A stretch of 64,000 bases of DNA from Calothrix sp. NIES-3974 (GTDB taxonomy: Bacteria; Cyanobacteriota; Cyanobacteriia; Cyanobacteriales; Nostocaceae), in the NCBI RefSeq assembly GCF_002368395.1, contig NZ_AP018254.1, forward strand, positions 4,464,001-4,528,000. The letters run 5' to 3'. The notes beneath the pieces are model-generated. The model had not been told where the DNA came from, did not search any database, and saw only the letters and a program-made list of their open reading frames with translations. A program made the position numbers and the translations under genes. Shown here piece by piece: positions 27,277-36,881 of the stretch (position 1 is the first letter of the stretch; each line of letters starts with the position of its first letter).

Positions 27277-27531
27277 ATGCCAAAGCTTGAACTTAGCCAG
27301 GAAGTAATCGATAGAATCGTGGAAATGGCCTGGGAAGATAGAACACCCTTTGAGGCGATCGCAGCACAGTTTGGTGTGTCAGAGTCGGAGACAATTGCAA
27401 TTATGCGACGAGAAATGAAAGCATCGAGTTTTCGGATGTGGCGAAAACGGGTGACAGGGAGAAAAACCAAGCACTTACGCCAAAGGGAATTTGTCTCTGG
27501 TCGATTTAAGTCGGATAATCAAAAAACCTAA
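27277..27531 (+). CDS. TIGR03643 family small protein
   Basis: An 84-residue basic protein. The segment VIDRIVEMAWEDRTPFEAIA, then QFGVSESETIAIMRREMK, has the spacing of a small helix-turn-helix and is typical of the TIGR03643/DUF2805 family found in marine and photosynthetic bacteria. The C-terminal part (FRMWRKRVTGRKTKHLRQR) is strongly basic and could bind nucleic acid. No function is established to my knowledge. It follows the LuxR-type gene closely on the same strand and may be co-transcribed. Confidence 0.85.
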   Translation: MPKLELSQEVIDRIVEMAWEDRTPFEAIAAQFGVSESETIAIMRREMKASSFRMWRKRVTGRKTKHLRQREFVSGRFKSDNQKT

Positions 27532-27665
27532 AATTAGGAAAAAAAGAATAGATTGGGTATGCAGTGCTGAGGGGAAATAATTAAATAATTATAAATATTT
27601 CCACCAATCTTGGTTGAATATGCTCTTATTTGTGCCACACCCAGCACTACTCAAACGACGGCAAA

Positions 27666-28106
27666 CTAACGTGAGTTGGGGTTTTTTTGGAGTCGCAGTA
27701 GGGTATTATATATTCTTTCCTTTAAGCTATCATTGTTTTGCAACTCAATCGTGATCAGGTTGAAACGGTCAATAGTTAAACCGTTACCTTCGACGATTTT
27801 TTGCGATTGATTGCAGTAGTCAACAGCTACTCTGCGAGCGTTTCTAGGTAGGGCATTAAAACTGTTGGCATCATTGCAGAGAATCTTGGGAACATCGCTG
27901 CTGCCAACAATTTTTTTGATCTCGTTAAACGCACGTTGTCGTGCGGGTTCTAGCGCTAGTATGGAGCGTGCATATCGATCCACGTCCGCAGAATTAATGG
28001 TGGGAGTTTGAGCTTGCGCTTGACCACTAAATAGAAACATCCCAACCAGAAAACTTGCAGTTGTCACAGTTTGGAAACAAGAAATTAGCTCGCGTTTTTT
28101 CAACAT
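27666..28106 (-). CDS. DUF4168 family secreted protein
   Basis: A 146-residue protein with a signal peptide (about residues 1-32, ending GQAQAQ). The mature part begins with the family pattern INSADVDRYARSILALEPAR followed by RQRAFNEIKKI, and has a second helical unit (LTIDRFNLITIELQNNDSLK). This is the DUF4168 arrangement, in which a helical secreted protein has an N-terminal and a C-terminal similar half. Two cysteines (ILCNDANSF, VDYCNQSQ) could form a disulfide. Function unknown. Convergent with the TIGR03643 gene. Confidence 0.82.
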   Translation of the reverse strand: MLKKRELISCFQTVTTASFLVGMFLFSGQAQAQTPTINSADVDRYARSILALEPARQRAFNEIKKIVGSSDVPKILCNDANSFNALPRNARRVAVDYCNQSQKIVEGNGLTIDRFNLITIELQNNDSLKERIYNTLLRLQKNPNSR

Positions 28107-28268
28107 TTTCTTCCTTTACATGAAAACTATACAGTCGCACTATTTGTATGGGTTATATGGGAAAATTACTACAGTATCTGTGGGTTATTAATTTTGAATT
28201 ATTTTATGGGGAAGATGTTCCAGAAAAAAAATGACTATCAGTAAAAGTTTAGATTTTGGTTTATGTTT

Positions 28269-29261
28269 TTAGGCTGATTTTCTTTGACATACTTGGCATA
28301 GTTCAATGACTTTCGTCTGCAAAGTAGTTAGTTCTGAAGCTCCTTGCTTGAGACTGACTTCTAGGTCAAGGAGGATTGGTAGCATTGCCAGTAGTTGGCT
28401 TTGGGTGAGTGTTTGCACTTCTTTTAGCAAGAAGTAAACACGTTTAGGGTTGCCGATTTCAGCAAATTTCGCAATTTCCTGGGGGCTTTTTTCACCGCTT
28501 TCCACCATGACTTTGACTAGTAGCCAAGTCCGAAATTGACCAATTAGGGTGGCAACTATTCGCAAACCTGGTTCTGCCGCTGCAATTAAGTCTGCAACTA
28601 AGCTTAAGGCTTGAGCAGTATTCCCACTCCGAATTGCACCCGCTAACTGTAAACTGTTTTGAGTTGTATTTCTCACTAATTTGGCAACGACTTCCAGGTC
28701 TTGGGGTTGGTTGCTGTCATTAGCGTATAGGCGTATTTTTTCTAGCTCATTATACAAAAGTCTGGTGTCATTTCCTACTGCTTCACTAATCATTTCCACA
28801 CTCCGTGGTGTTAATTTTACACCTATTTCCGAGGCGACACGGTTGACTTGTTGGACGATTAGCTCCGTTTTCCAGGGGGGAATCAGGGAAAATTCACGCA
28901 CTTCGGCGTACTTTTTGATAATTTTAGTGGATTTTAGTCGATCATCAGGTTTATTACTTGTAGTTATAAGTAAAATCGATGCTTCGGGAATTACTGGTAG
29001 GGTGCGTTCTAATTCAGCGAGGAGTTTGTCTGAGGATTGCTGACAGATATTACTATTTGTCAGCCAAACTAACCTTCCCCCCGCACCAAAGGGGGGAGTC
29101 ATGGCTTGATTTAATGCCAGGATAGGCGCTTCGGCTGTATCGTGGTTGAAGACGGTGTAATTGAAACTGATCCACATCGGGTCGAGAATGCGATCGCGTA
29201 ATTTTTTGACGGCGATTTCCATCCCATAATCGTCTTCACCCCAGTATAGATATATTGACAT
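28269..29261 (-). CDS. holA: DNA polymerase III delta subunit
   Basis: HolA (330 residues) is the clamp-loader subunit that opens the beta ring during replication. The N-terminal AAA-like domain carries MSIYLYWGEDDYGMEIAVKK, and a helical clamp-interaction region follows. The mid-domain (LTPRSVEMISEAVGNDTRLL, NELEKIRLYA) and the C-terminal collar (LQLAGAIRSGNTAQALSLVA, FRTWLLVKVMVESGEKSPQE) match the delta family. As expected for delta, no functional P-loop is present. It stands alone on the minus strand; the ~225-base divergent spacer to the ferredoxin gene holds a TTGACCG heptamer motif. Confidence 0.92.
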   Translation of the reverse strand: MSIYLYWGEDDYGMEIAVKKLRDRILDPMWISFNYTVFNHDTAEAPILALNQAMTPPFGAGGRLVWLTNSNICQQSSDKLLAELERTLPVIPEASILLITTSNKPDDRLKSTKIIKKYAEVREFSLIPPWKTELIVQQVNRVASEIGVKLTPRSVEMISEAVGNDTRLLYNELEKIRLYANDSNQPQDLEVVAKLVRNTTQNSLQLAGAIRSGNTAQALSLVADLIAAAEPGLRIVATLIGQFRTWLLVKVMVESGEKSPQEIAKFAEIGNPKRVYFLLKEVQTLTQSQLLAMLPILLDLEVSLKQGASELTTLQTKVIELCQVCQRKSA

Positions 29262-29485
29262 AGCTTAAAAGATGGAGATTTGAGATTAGATTTGTTCGCG
29301 GGTAATCAGAGAATCTGTATTTGCTGTATAATTACTATATGTTAGTGTGGGACTTGCTGACTGTTATTAGTTGACCGTCAACTAAGAGGTTAATATACAA
29401 CTTAAATGGGCAACAGCAGAGTAGACATTGGTAAGCTGTAGTAAATATTAACCATTATCTCCCCCATCCCTGCAACAGGAATATA

Positions 29486-29890
29486 ATGAAAAAAAGAGTT
29501 ACGCTGACTTTTCCAAAACGGGCTGTGCAAATGCCTGTTACTTACCGCCTTGCTAAAGATTTTAACGTTGCAGCTAATATTATTCGTGCCCAGGTTGCAC
29601 CAAACCAAATTGGGAAACTGGTGGTGGAGTTACTGGGAGATATTGACCAAATTGACGCTGCGATTGAATGGATGCGTCAACAGCATATCCACGTTTCCCT
29701 CTCTTTAGCAGAAATCGTGATTGACGAAGAAAGTTGTGTTCACTGCGGATTGTGTACGGGTGTGTGTCCGACGGAAGCACTTACCCTCCATCCAGAAACC
29801 TTTATGTTAAACTTTGTGCGATCGCGTTGTATTGTCTGTGAACAGTGTATCCCCACCTGTCCTGTTCAAGCCATTTCCACCAATATTTAG
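29486..29890 (+). CDS. NIL-domain protein with two [4Fe-4S] clusters
   Basis: A 134-residue protein. Residues ~1-75 form a NIL domain (VTLTFPKRAVQMPVTYRLAK, LVVELLGDIDQIDAAIEWMR), a ferredoxin-like fold that often senses sulfur amino acids in MetN-type transporters. Residues ~80-134 are a bacterial-type 2x[4Fe-4S] ferredoxin with CVHCGLCTGVCPTEA and CIVCEQCIPTCPVQA, all eight cysteines present. NIL plus ferredoxin proteins are found near homocysteine/methionine and persulfide-sulfur pathways in other bacteria; here no such neighbour is seen. Probably an electron carrier or a sulfur-trafficking protein in the cytoplasm. Confidence 0.92.
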   Translation: MKKRVTLTFPKRAVQMPVTYRLAKDFNVAANIIRAQVAPNQIGKLVVELLGDIDQIDAAIEWMRQQHIHVSLSLAEIVIDEESCVHCGLCTGVCPTEALTLHPETFMLNFVRSRCIVCEQCIPTCPVQAISTNI

Positions 29891-29900
29891 GGTCTGCTGT

Positions 29901-29926
29901 TAGAGACGTAATATATTACGTCTCTA
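29901..29926. repeat. Perfect 26-base palindrome between convergent genes (TAATATATTA core)
   Basis: TAGAGACGTAATATATTACG then TCTCTA is fully self-complementary. It lies 10 bases after the NIL-ferredoxin stop and 37 bases before the end of the convergent pntB, and may serve as a bidirectional terminator. It has the family arms (TAGAGACG) but an A/T core. Confidence 0.75.
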
Positions 29927-29963
29927 CATAATTCATCTGTGGTATTCTTTTTTCAAACTGTTA

Positions 29964-31370
29964 TTACAACTGTTTGACTTCTGCAGCTAATTTGGCGACA
30001 ACTTCTTTGGCGCTACCGAATAGCATTGTGGTTTTATCTTTGTAAAATAAGTCATTATCCACACCTGCAAATCCCGCACTCATCCCCCGCTTAATGACGA
30101 TGGTTTGTTTGGCTTTATCTACTTCCAGAATCGGCATTCCATAAATGGGACTGCTTTCATTTGTTCTCGCTGCGGGATTAACCACATCATTTGCACCAAT
30201 GACTAAAGCTACATCCGTTTGTTCAAACTGGGGATTAATATCCTCCATGTCGTATAGTTGTTCGTAGGGGACATTCGCCTCGGCTAACAACACGTTCATG
30301 TGTCCCGGCATTCTTCCTGCGACTGGATGTATGGCATATTTAATCTCCACACCCATCCGTTCCAGTTGATCTGCTAGTTCCCGAACACTATGTTGAGCTT
30401 GGGCTACAGCCATACCATAACCGGGTACAATTACCACTGACCGCGCATATCCTAGCATCATTGCTCCTTCTTCCGGATCGATGGTGCGAACGTGTTTGTT
30501 ACTATTACTACTTCCCGCTTCACCTGTTACTGTACTACCACCACTACCAAAAGCACCAAATAATACATTGACCAATGAGCGATTCATGGCTTTACACATG
30601 ATTTGGGTGAGGATGATTCCCGATGCTCCCACTAATGCACCGGAAATAATCAGCATGTTGTTCATCACCACAAATCCTGCTGCTGCTGCTGCTAAACCAG
30701 AAAAGGAGTTGAGCAAGGAAATCACCACTGGCATATCACCACCACCGATGGGAAGGACAAACATTACTCCCAAAACTAGGGAAATGGCAATAATCGTTGT
30801 AAATACGGTGAGGGATGGAGTTACAGCCACCAGGTATAGGCTACCAGCAATAAAACCGATTAACAAGAAAGCATTAAAAACCTGTTGAAAACGGAATTGA
30901 ATCGGTGTACCAGGAATTAATCCTTGAAGTTTAGCGAATGCGAGCATACTCCCGGTAAAGGTAATTCCACCGATGAATATATCCAACATGATGGATATGT
31001 TCGCATCTACGGAAATAGCTTGGGGATTGGCAAGTATTTTGGTAAATTCTGCCACTGCAACCAATGCAGATGCAGCACCACCTAAACCATTCAATAAACC
31101 GACCATTTGTGGCATTTGGGTCATTTCCACTTTATATGCTGCAAATGTGCCGATTATCGAACCAATAATTAAACCCAGTAAAATTAATTGAATATTTAAA
31201 ACATGGGTTTGGAGAAGGGTGGCAATAATTGCTAAAAGCATTCCTACTGCTGCTAAGAAATTGCCATGACGAGCTGTTGCAGGAGAACTTAATTCTTTTA
31301 GACCGATAATAAAAAATGAAGCCGCAATTAAGTAGGAAATTTGAATTATTGTGGTGAATAAGTTGTCCAT
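29964..31370 (-). CDS. pntB: NAD(P) transhydrogenase subunit beta
   Basis: Beta subunit of the proton-translocating transhydrogenase in the membrane, which uses the proton gradient to transfer hydride from NADH to NADP+. The 468-residue product has about nine membrane helices in its first 270 residues and a C-terminal soluble NADP(H)-binding domain III with the motif VVIVPGYGMAVAQAQHSVRE and LVIGANDVVNPAARTNESSP. The GSGGSTVTGEAGSSNS linker is glycine- and serine-rich and longer than in enterobacteria. It is the last gene of pntA1-pntA2-pntB, separated from pntA2 by 309 bases. Confidence 0.96.
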   Translation of the reverse strand: MDNLFTTIIQISYLIAASFFIIGLKELSSPATARHGNFLAAVGMLLAIIATLLQTHVLNIQLILLGLIIGSIIGTFAAYKVEMTQMPQMVGLLNGLGGAASALVAVAEFTKILANPQAISVDANISIMLDIFIGGITFTGSMLAFAKLQGLIPGTPIQFRFQQVFNAFLLIGFIAGSLYLVAVTPSLTVFTTIIAISLVLGVMFVLPIGGGDMPVVISLLNSFSGLAAAAAGFVVMNNMLIISGALVGASGIILTQIMCKAMNRSLVNVLFGAFGSGGSTVTGEAGSSNSNKHVRTIDPEEGAMMLGYARSVVIVPGYGMAVAQAQHSVRELADQLERMGVEIKYAIHPVAGRMPGHMNVLLAEANVPYEQLYDMEDINPQFEQTDVALVIGANDVVNPAARTNESSPIYGMPILEVDKAKQTIVIKRGMSAGFAGVDNDLFYKDKTTMLFGSAKEVVAKLAAEVKQL

Positions 31371-31679
31371 ATTTGTGATTAATTAGGGGGTCGGGAGTGG
31401 TGAGTTGGGAGTAGTTTTATTTTGGATTATCCTGTAGTTGTTCTGCTACTATGTGGATTTGAAAATGCACTTGTTTGTAGTTGCGCAATTACGAGCTAAA
31501 TACGAAGATACTGCACATCGATGGTTTTTTCTTGCTGACTTACTGAATACAGTATTAGCTGCCAACACCGTCCGTCGCATTTATTTGTCAAATTGAAATT
31601 ACCTTCTGGATAGGTGAGAGGATTTTAGATTCAATTAATTTCTCCTGTATCCTGTATTCTGACGACCGTATTCTAAATC
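31371..31679. other. Spacer inside the pnt operon
   Basis: A 309-base gap between pntA2 and pntB, unusually long for one operon. It has a GGGGGTCGGGAGTGGTGAGT heptamer-type tract next to pntB and otherwise unique sequence. No reading frame is credible. Confidence 0.5.
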
Positions 31680-31967
31680 TTAATTTGCCTTTTTCTTAAA
31701 CATTAATAACATCCTATCGGTGACTAAAAAGCCAGCAACGACGTTGATTGTGGCCAGAATAATAGCAATAAATCCGAGGATGACGGCAAAATTAGATTCT
31801 CCTTCGGCTGCGGCGATAATCGCTCCTAAAACGGCAATTCCGGAAATGGCATTAGAACCGGACATTAGGGGAGTATGTAGGGTTGGTGGTACTTTATTAA
31901 TAACTTCAAATCCGGTAAATGAAGCTAGGACAAAGACAAATAGGGCGGCAATTAATGGGTCATTCAT
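31680..31967 (-). CDS. NAD(P) transhydrogenase alpha subunit, membrane part (domain II)
   Basis: A 95-residue membrane protein equivalent to the C-terminal helices of the single-chain alpha subunit of E. coli. Helices start MNDPLIAALFVFVLASFTGF, then LHTPLMSGSNAISGIAVLGA (with the conserved SGSNAISGI motif) and end TINVVAGFLVTDRMLLMF. In cyanobacteria the alpha subunit is split into a soluble pntA1 and this membrane part (pntA2), so it is a complete gene and not a truncation. It forms the proton channel together with PntB. Confidence 0.93.
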   Translation of the reverse strand: MNDPLIAALFVFVLASFTGFEVINKVPPTLHTPLMSGSNAISGIAVLGAIIAAAEGESNFAVILGFIAIILATINVVAGFLVTDRMLLMFKKKAN

Positions 31968-32337
31968 GGGGATTTTGGATTTTAGATTTTGGATTAATCT
32001 GGGAAATTTCGGTTTTGTTTTAACATTGGACAGTTAACAATATCAACTGGTGTGAATTCGGCAAAAATATCATTTGACAGTTAACAGTCAACAAATTTCC
32101 TAATTAGGGTCTGCGGAAAAAGTCTTTTAGTAGGGTAGGGAAGAGGGAGAGACGCGACATGTCGCATCTGTACAGGGAATAGTTTTAAGCTGTTCCCTTT
32201 CTCTTTTCAAAAGACCCAAAAAATTACAAATGCAAGGTTTGAAATTTTATATATCCATGTATTTGCAATTTTTTTCAGATCAAATAGCTTCAACACCCTA
32301 CAAGATAAAAGTCTGACTACTTTTCAGCTAGCCCTAA
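31968..32337. other. Repeat-containing spacer inside the pnt operon
   Basis: A 370-base gap between pntA1 and pntA2. It carries a CAGTTAACAGTCAAC heptamer/inverted motif (~32081-32095) and a GACGCGACATGTCGC palindrome (32150-32169). The sizes of the two pnt gaps raise the question whether the three genes are still co-transcribed. Confidence 0.5.
32150..32169. repeat. GACGCGACATGTCGC palindrome
   Basis: AGACGCGACATGTCGCATCT, one mismatch from a perfect palindrome and followed by GTAC. The core differs from the GATATATC copies at two symmetric positions that remain paired. Confidence 0.65.
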
Positions 32338-33492
32338 TTACACTTGCTTAACAGTTAATAAATTGCGAATGCGATCGCTGCGAATTTCTCCTGCATGGGT
32401 AATACAAATTGCGTTAATAATTTCATCGCCAAAATCCAGGTTTAATTGTTGGTCTTTGATGAGTAATTGTAGGAGGGAAGCAAGATTTTTGGAGTACAGT
32501 TGACTAGCGTGAATGGGTGTGGATGCGGGTAAATTGGTGGGAGCAATGATGGTGATTCCATGCTTCACCACATCGCGACCTTTTTCGGTTAAAGCGCAAT
32601 TTCCTCCGTTTTCAGCAGCTAAATCCACAATTACCGCACCTGGTTTCATCCCCATGACTGTTTGTTCACAAATCATTAGTGGGGCTGGTTTTCCGGGAAT
32701 TTGAGCAGTGGTAATCACCACATCCGCAGATTTGACATGGGGTGCGATCGCTTGACGAATAGTTTCTTGGGTGGTTTCTCCTACTTGTTTGGCATATCCT
32801 CCCCCTGCGTCGGTATTTTCATCAATTTGGATATCGATAAACTTTGCTCCTAAGCTTTGTACCTGTTCCTTAACCACCGGACGCACGTCAAAGGCTTCCA
32901 CTACCGCTCCTAAACGTCTGGCTGTGGCTATGGCTTGTAATCCAGCAACTCCTGCACCGATGACCAAGACTTTCGCTGGTGGAACGGTTCCCGCAGCCGT
33001 TGTTAACATCGGGAAATACTTGGGTAACATGGCCGCAGCTACTAACACCGCTTTATACCCAGCAATTGAAGCTTGGGAAGACAACGCATCCATACTTTGC
33101 GATCGCGTAATCCGGGGGATCATCTCCATACTTAACCCGGTAACTCCCCGTTCTGCTAGTTTCAGGGCAATTTCTGGTTTTCCAAGGGGATTCAGAAAAC
33201 TAATCAATACACTCCCTGATTTGAGTAAATCTAGTTCTGAATTTCCCTCTTCCGTTAAACCCGGTGGATTCACCTTCAAAACGATGTCCGCTTCACCCCA
33301 AAGTTGCTCTTTGCTTTTGATAATTTGCGCTCCACTATCTGCATAGGCTGCATCATCAAAGTAGGCTCTTTCCCCTGCACCGGTCTCCACCCAGACCTCT
33401 AAACCCTGCTTGACCAAGCGAGACACCGTATCGGGAACAAGTGCTACCCGTCGTTCACCAACTTCAATTTCTTTTGCTATTGCTATCCGCAT
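32338..33492 (-). CDS. pntA: NAD(P) transhydrogenase alpha subunit, soluble NAD(H)-binding part
   Basis: The 384-residue domain I of the proton-translocating transhydrogenase, related to alanine dehydrogenase. It starts with MRIAIAKEIEVGERRVALVP, contains the substrate-region LGKPEIALKLAERGVTGLSM and the NAD-binding Rossmann motif VLVIGAGVAGLQAIATARRL, followed by VVEAFDVRPVVKEQVQSLGA and the mobile loop. No membrane helix is present, consistent with the split subunit arrangement. It acts at the cytoplasmic face with the membrane subunits encoded downstream. The ~950-base upstream spacer must hold the operon promoter. Confidence 0.96.
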   Translation of the reverse strand: MRIAIAKEIEVGERRVALVPDTVSRLVKQGLEVWVETGAGERAYFDDAAYADSGAQIIKSKEQLWGEADIVLKVNPPGLTEEGNSELDLLKSGSVLISFLNPLGKPEIALKLAERGVTGLSMEMIPRITRSQSMDALSSQASIAGYKAVLVAAAMLPKYFPMLTTAAGTVPPAKVLVIGAGVAGLQAIATARRLGAVVEAFDVRPVVKEQVQSLGAKFIDIQIDENTDAGGGYAKQVGETTQETIRQAIAPHVKSADVVITTAQIPGKPAPLMICEQTVMGMKPGAVIVDLAAENGGNCALTEKGRDVVKHGITIIAPTNLPASTPIHASQLYSKNLASLLQLLIKDQQLNLDFGDEIINAICITHAGEIRSDRIRNLLTVKQV

Positions 33493-34449
33493 TCGCTTTT
33501 ATCCTTATCGTCCAATGAACAAATTTAACTGGTACTTTTCCTGGGTGTTTATACTGAATAAAACTATTTTTTCTTTTCTCCCAATTCGCCCGGAAAATTT
33601 CCCGATGGGGATGTAAGTTTTACTAGCATAAAGACAATAAATACCATTCATCCAGGAAAACTAAATAATCTTTACAAACCCGCACCAAATATCCAGAAAC
33701 TAACCTGAATATTTAACTTCAGTATCCACACTGAAAAGGGTAAAGATAATTAATAATTATCGAGAACAACAGCTATTTTCCGTCAATTAATAACTTCTGT
33801 CGAGACATAGAAATATCTGTAAACCCTATCTACGGATGACCTCCAGTCCCAGAAGGTATAATTACTTATATCTGCAATCCCTTGTCTAATTATCTTTCTC
33901 CCCCAGATATTTCCATCCCAATCTATCCTTGAGACAAAAAACCTGAATATTTGGCTATCGCGAACACTTTCGATGAAATGTCAATACTGGAAATATACAA
34001 AAAGTAGCAAATTTACATCCTATTCCCAAACTATAGCCATTAGCAATTAGATTGACATATCCTCGCCTAAATTCAACCAGATTCAATAACTTTTAACTTT
34101 CCCTTGAATACCTTTGCAAATCGCAATAAAAGTTCATTATCAACGAGACTGGAATTGCTGACAAAAATCTAGATTTTGAGGGAGTAGAGACGACCCGTCA
34201 GGTCGTCTTTACAGGAAGTAGGGAGAGACGATCGCGTCTGTACGGGAGTAGTCATGTTGTTGCTGCGCTACGCATTTACATGTGGGTACAGGTAGCGTTG
34301 TCGTAGACTAACCTTATATGTAGAGAAATAAATCCAAAATCCCCAGATTGTGTCTACTAAAAGCAGACGCGATCGCCATTAAGCATTAAAATATGTAAAG
34401 TATATTCATCGTTAAAATTTTTGGTTGTCCCAAGGTTAGATAAAAGTAT
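33493..34449. other. Long divergent spacer between pntA1 and lepA
   Basis: About 950 bases, mostly unique A/T-rich sequence with no reading frame. The lepA-proximal part contains two palindrome-family copies (34184-34212 and 34226-34239) and a spacer repeat (CGCTACGCATTTACATGTGG near 34266). Promoters of both genes should lie here. Confidence 0.5.
34184..34239. repeat. Two palindrome-family copies in tandem
   Basis: GTAGAGACGACCCGTCAGGT followed by CGTCTTTAC (34184-34212), then AGACGATCGCGTCT (34226-34239) followed by GTAC. The two cores differ (ACCCGTCAGGT against ATCG), so two subfamilies sit side by side, joined by a GGAAGTAGGGAG heptamer piece. Confidence 0.65.
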
Positions 34450-36258
34450 ATGACTGTTCCGGCAGCACGCATTCGCAATTTCTGCATTATTGCTCACATC
34501 GACCACGGGAAATCGACCCTCGCTGACCGTTTACTACAGGCAACTGGGACTGTGGAAGCACGGCAAATGAAGGAGCAATTTCTCGATAATATGGATTTGG
34601 AACGGGAGCGCGGCATTACCATTAAGCTGCAAGCAGCCCGGATGAATTACACTGCCAAGGATGGACAGGAATACATACTGAATTTAATTGATACTCCTGG
34701 GCATGTGGATTTTTCCTATGAAGTATCCCGAAGTTTGGCAGCTTGCGAGGGTGCGTTGCTGGTAGTGGATGCTTCCCAGGGGGTGGAAGCTCAAACCCTA
34801 GCCAATGTCTATCTAGCGCTGGAACATGATTTAGAAATAATTCCTGTTTTAAATAAAATCGATTTACCGGGGGCTGAACCAGACCGGGTTGCTGGAGAGA
34901 TTGAAGAAATTATCGGTTTAGATTGTAGTGGAGCGATTTTGGCATCCGCGAAGGAAGGAATTGGTATTGATGAGATATTAGAAGCCATCGTCCAGCAGAT
35001 TCCCCCGCCCCAAGATACCATCGATCAACCCACCAGAGCCTTAATTTTTGATAGTTATTACGACAGCTATCGTGGTGTTATAGTTTACTTCCGAGTCATG
35101 GATGGTAAACTCAAACGTGGTGATAAAATTTACCTCATGGCTTCCGGTCGGGAATTTATCATCGACGAATTGGGGGTACTTGCACCGACACAGGTTCCCG
35201 TGGATGAACTGCGTGCTGGGGAAGTGGGCTATATTTCCGCTTCCATTAAAGCCGTTGCTGATGCGCGGGTGGGGGATACCATCACCCTGGCGAACGCTAA
35301 AGCCAGCGAACCCTTACCAGGTTACAAAGAAGCCAATCCGATGGTATTTTGCGGGATGTTCCCCATCGATGCCGATCAATTTGAGGATTTGCGGGAGGCT
35401 TTGGAAAAACTCAAACTGAACGACGCAGCCTTACATTTTGAACCGGAAACCTCCAGTGCGATGGGATTTGGTTTTCGCTGCGGGTTCCTAGGACTGTTGC
35501 ACATGGAAATTGTCCAGGAACGGTTAGAACGGGAATACAATCTTGATTTAATTATTACTGCTCCCTCCGTAGTTTACCGTGTGACAACCAACAAAGGCGA
35601 AGTCATATACATAGATAATCCGAGTCATTTACCCTCACCCAACGAACGGGAGAAAATTGAAGAACCCTACGTTCAAGTAGAAATGATTACTCCAGAAACC
35701 TACGTAGGTACTTTGATGGAATTAGCGCAAAACCGACGGGGGGTATTTAAAGACATGAAATACCTGACCCAGGGACGCACTACATTGACCTACGAACTAC
35801 CTTTAGCGGAAGTAGTCACCGACTTTTTTGACCAGATGAAATCGCGATCGCGTGGTTATGCGAGTATGGAGTATCATCTAATTGGTTATCGGGAAAATCC
35901 CCTAGTGCGGTTAGATATCTTAATCAATGGTGACCCGGTAGATTCCCTAGCGATGATTGTTCACCGGGATAAAGCCTATAATGTGGGACGGTCAATGGCA
36001 GAAAAACTCAAGGAATTGATTCCCAGACACCAATTTAAAGTCCCCATCCAAGCTGCAATTGGGAGTAAAGTAATTGCCAGTGAACATATTCCCGCTTTGC
36101 GTAAGGATGTACTCGCAAAATGTTACGGTGGTGATATATCCCGGAAACGTAAACTATTAGAAAAACAGAAAAAAGGTAAACAAAGGATGAAAGCGGTGGG
36201 TACGGTTGACGTTCCCCAAGAAGCTTTTATGGCCGTGCTGCGGATCGACAAAAGTTGA
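34450..36258 (+). CDS. lepA: Elongation factor 4 (LepA), ribosome back-translocase
   Basis: A 602-residue translational GTPase that rescues stalled ribosomes and aids assembly under stress. The G-domain motifs are intact: [15 protein letters not shown] (G1), the switch region [32 protein letters not shown] (G3) and [14 protein letters not shown] (G4). Domains II-IV follow, and the LepA-specific C-terminal domain shows [20 protein letters not shown] and [20 protein letters not shown]. The length is standard. The start at ATG 34450 gives the family N-terminus. A long hairpin about 30 bases after the stop probably ends the transcript. Confidence 0.97.
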   Translation: MTVPAARIRNFCIIAHIDHGKSTLADRLLQATGTVEARQMKEQFLDNMDLERERGITIKLQAARMNYTAKDGQEYILNLIDTPGHVDFSYEVSRSLAACEGALLVVDASQGVEAQTLANVYLALEHDLEIIPVLNKIDLPGAEPDRVAGEIEEIIGLDCSGAILASAKEGIGIDEILEAIVQQIPPPQDTIDQPTRALIFDSYYDSYRGVIVYFRVMDGKLKRGDKIYLMASGREFIIDELGVLAPTQVPVDELRAGEVGYISASIKAVADARVGDTITLANAKASEPLPGYKEANPMVFCGMFPIDADQFEDLREALEKLKLNDAALHFEPETSSAMGFGFRCGFLGLLHMEIVQERLEREYNLDLIITAPSVVYRVTTNKGEVIYIDNPSHLPSPNEREKIEEPYVQVEMITPETYVGTLMELAQNRRGVFKDMKYLTQGRTTLTYELPLAEVVTDFFDQMKSRSRGYASMEYHLIGYRENPLVRLDILINGDPVDSLAMIVHRDKAYNVGRSMAEKLKELIPRHQFKVPIQAAIGSKVIASEHIPALRKDVLAKCYGGDISRKRKLLEKQKKGKQRMKAVGTVDVPQEAFMAVLRIDKS

Positions 36259-36287
36259 TGAATTTTTGATTACTCTCGGGTAGGTTT

Positions 36288-36331
36288 AGGGAAAGTTGCT
36301 GGGAGATTTTTTATTCCAGAAAACTTTCCCT
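36288..36331 (+). terminator. Hairpin after lepA
   Basis: AGGGAAAGTT (36288-36297) pairs perfectly with AACTTTCCCT (36322-36331). The loop of 24 bases is large and there is no strong T-run, so termination may be weak; an internal ATTTTTTATT lies in the loop. Confidence 0.5.
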
Positions 36332-36430
36332 GATTGAGGATCAATGTAAACTAACCACGGCTAAAAGCCAGTGGACTTTAACCTAGTACAGGTTGGCTGA
36401 AATAAACCAAGTATTAACTTTTTATCTAGT

Positions 36431-36531
36431 GACCATGCTCTGCGTGGTCGCTTAGTGAGTTGAAGGCTCTGCCTTCATTCACAAGGCAGAAACCTCGCAG
36501 ATTCTGCTCCCACGCGGAGCATGGGAGCGAG
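36431..36531. repeat. Palindromic-module repeat (CATGCTCTGCGTGG / ATGCTCCGCGTGGGAG type)
   Basis: GACCATGCTCTGCGTGGTC, then GAAGGCTCTGCCTTC, then CTCCCACGCGGAGCATGGGAG. Each module is a self-complementary stem. The same GCTCCGC and GAGCTTCC-type modules appear, rearranged, near 18118-18185. Confidence 0.65.
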
Positions 36532-36653
36532 GGGAAAGGTAGGTGTATTTACGCCACGCGGTACTAGTTCAAAATGAGTTAGCACTGTTAGCAAGTAATA
36601 TAGGATTGAATAGTATGACAATGTGATCCTACTAAAATATTCCCACTACGGCC

Positions 36654-36881
36654 ATGAGCAAGAAAGTTAGCATCACCTTAGATGACGATATTTTAGAGTT
36701 TGTAGACCAGCTTGCAAGTAATCGTAGTAGCTTTATTAATGAGATTCTCCGACAAGAGAAAAAAAGGGTTTTGATGAGAGAACTGGAGAATGCTTATAAG
36801 GATCAAGCTAATGATCCAGAGTTACAAGCAGAAATTGCTATCTGGGATGTAGCAGTAGGTGATGGTTTAAATGCTTACTAG
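36654..36881 (+). CDS. Ribbon-helix-helix antitoxin-like protein, apparently without its toxin
   Basis: A 75-residue protein. The N-terminal VSITLDDDILEFVDQLASNR, then SSFINEILRQEKKR has the strand-helix-helix pattern of RHH DNA-binding antitoxins. The acidic helical C-terminus (ELENAYKDQANDPELQAEIA) would wrap a toxin. In homologous cyanobacterial loci, as I recall, the antitoxin stop overlaps the start of a MazF-type toxin. Here an ATG at 36871 overlaps the antitoxin end in that way (MLTSLQ) but stops after six codons at 36891, and the convergent gene's stop is only 28 bases further. It may still act as a DNA-binding regulator. Confidence 0.72.
   Translation: MSKKVSITLDDDILEFVDQLASNRSSFINEILRQEKKRVLMRELENAYKDQANDPELQAEIAIWDVAVGDGLNAY

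Noticed and set aside
31680-31967. pntA2 as a truncated pntA pseudogene
   Set aside because: The split of alpha subunit into a soluble and a membrane protein is the normal cyanobacterial arrangement, and the start and motifs are intact.
32771-33346. 191-codon plus-strand frame opposite pntA1
   Set aside because: It is the antisense of a well-conserved gene with clear Rossmann motifs; the translation shows only Ser/Pro/Ala-rich antisense character.
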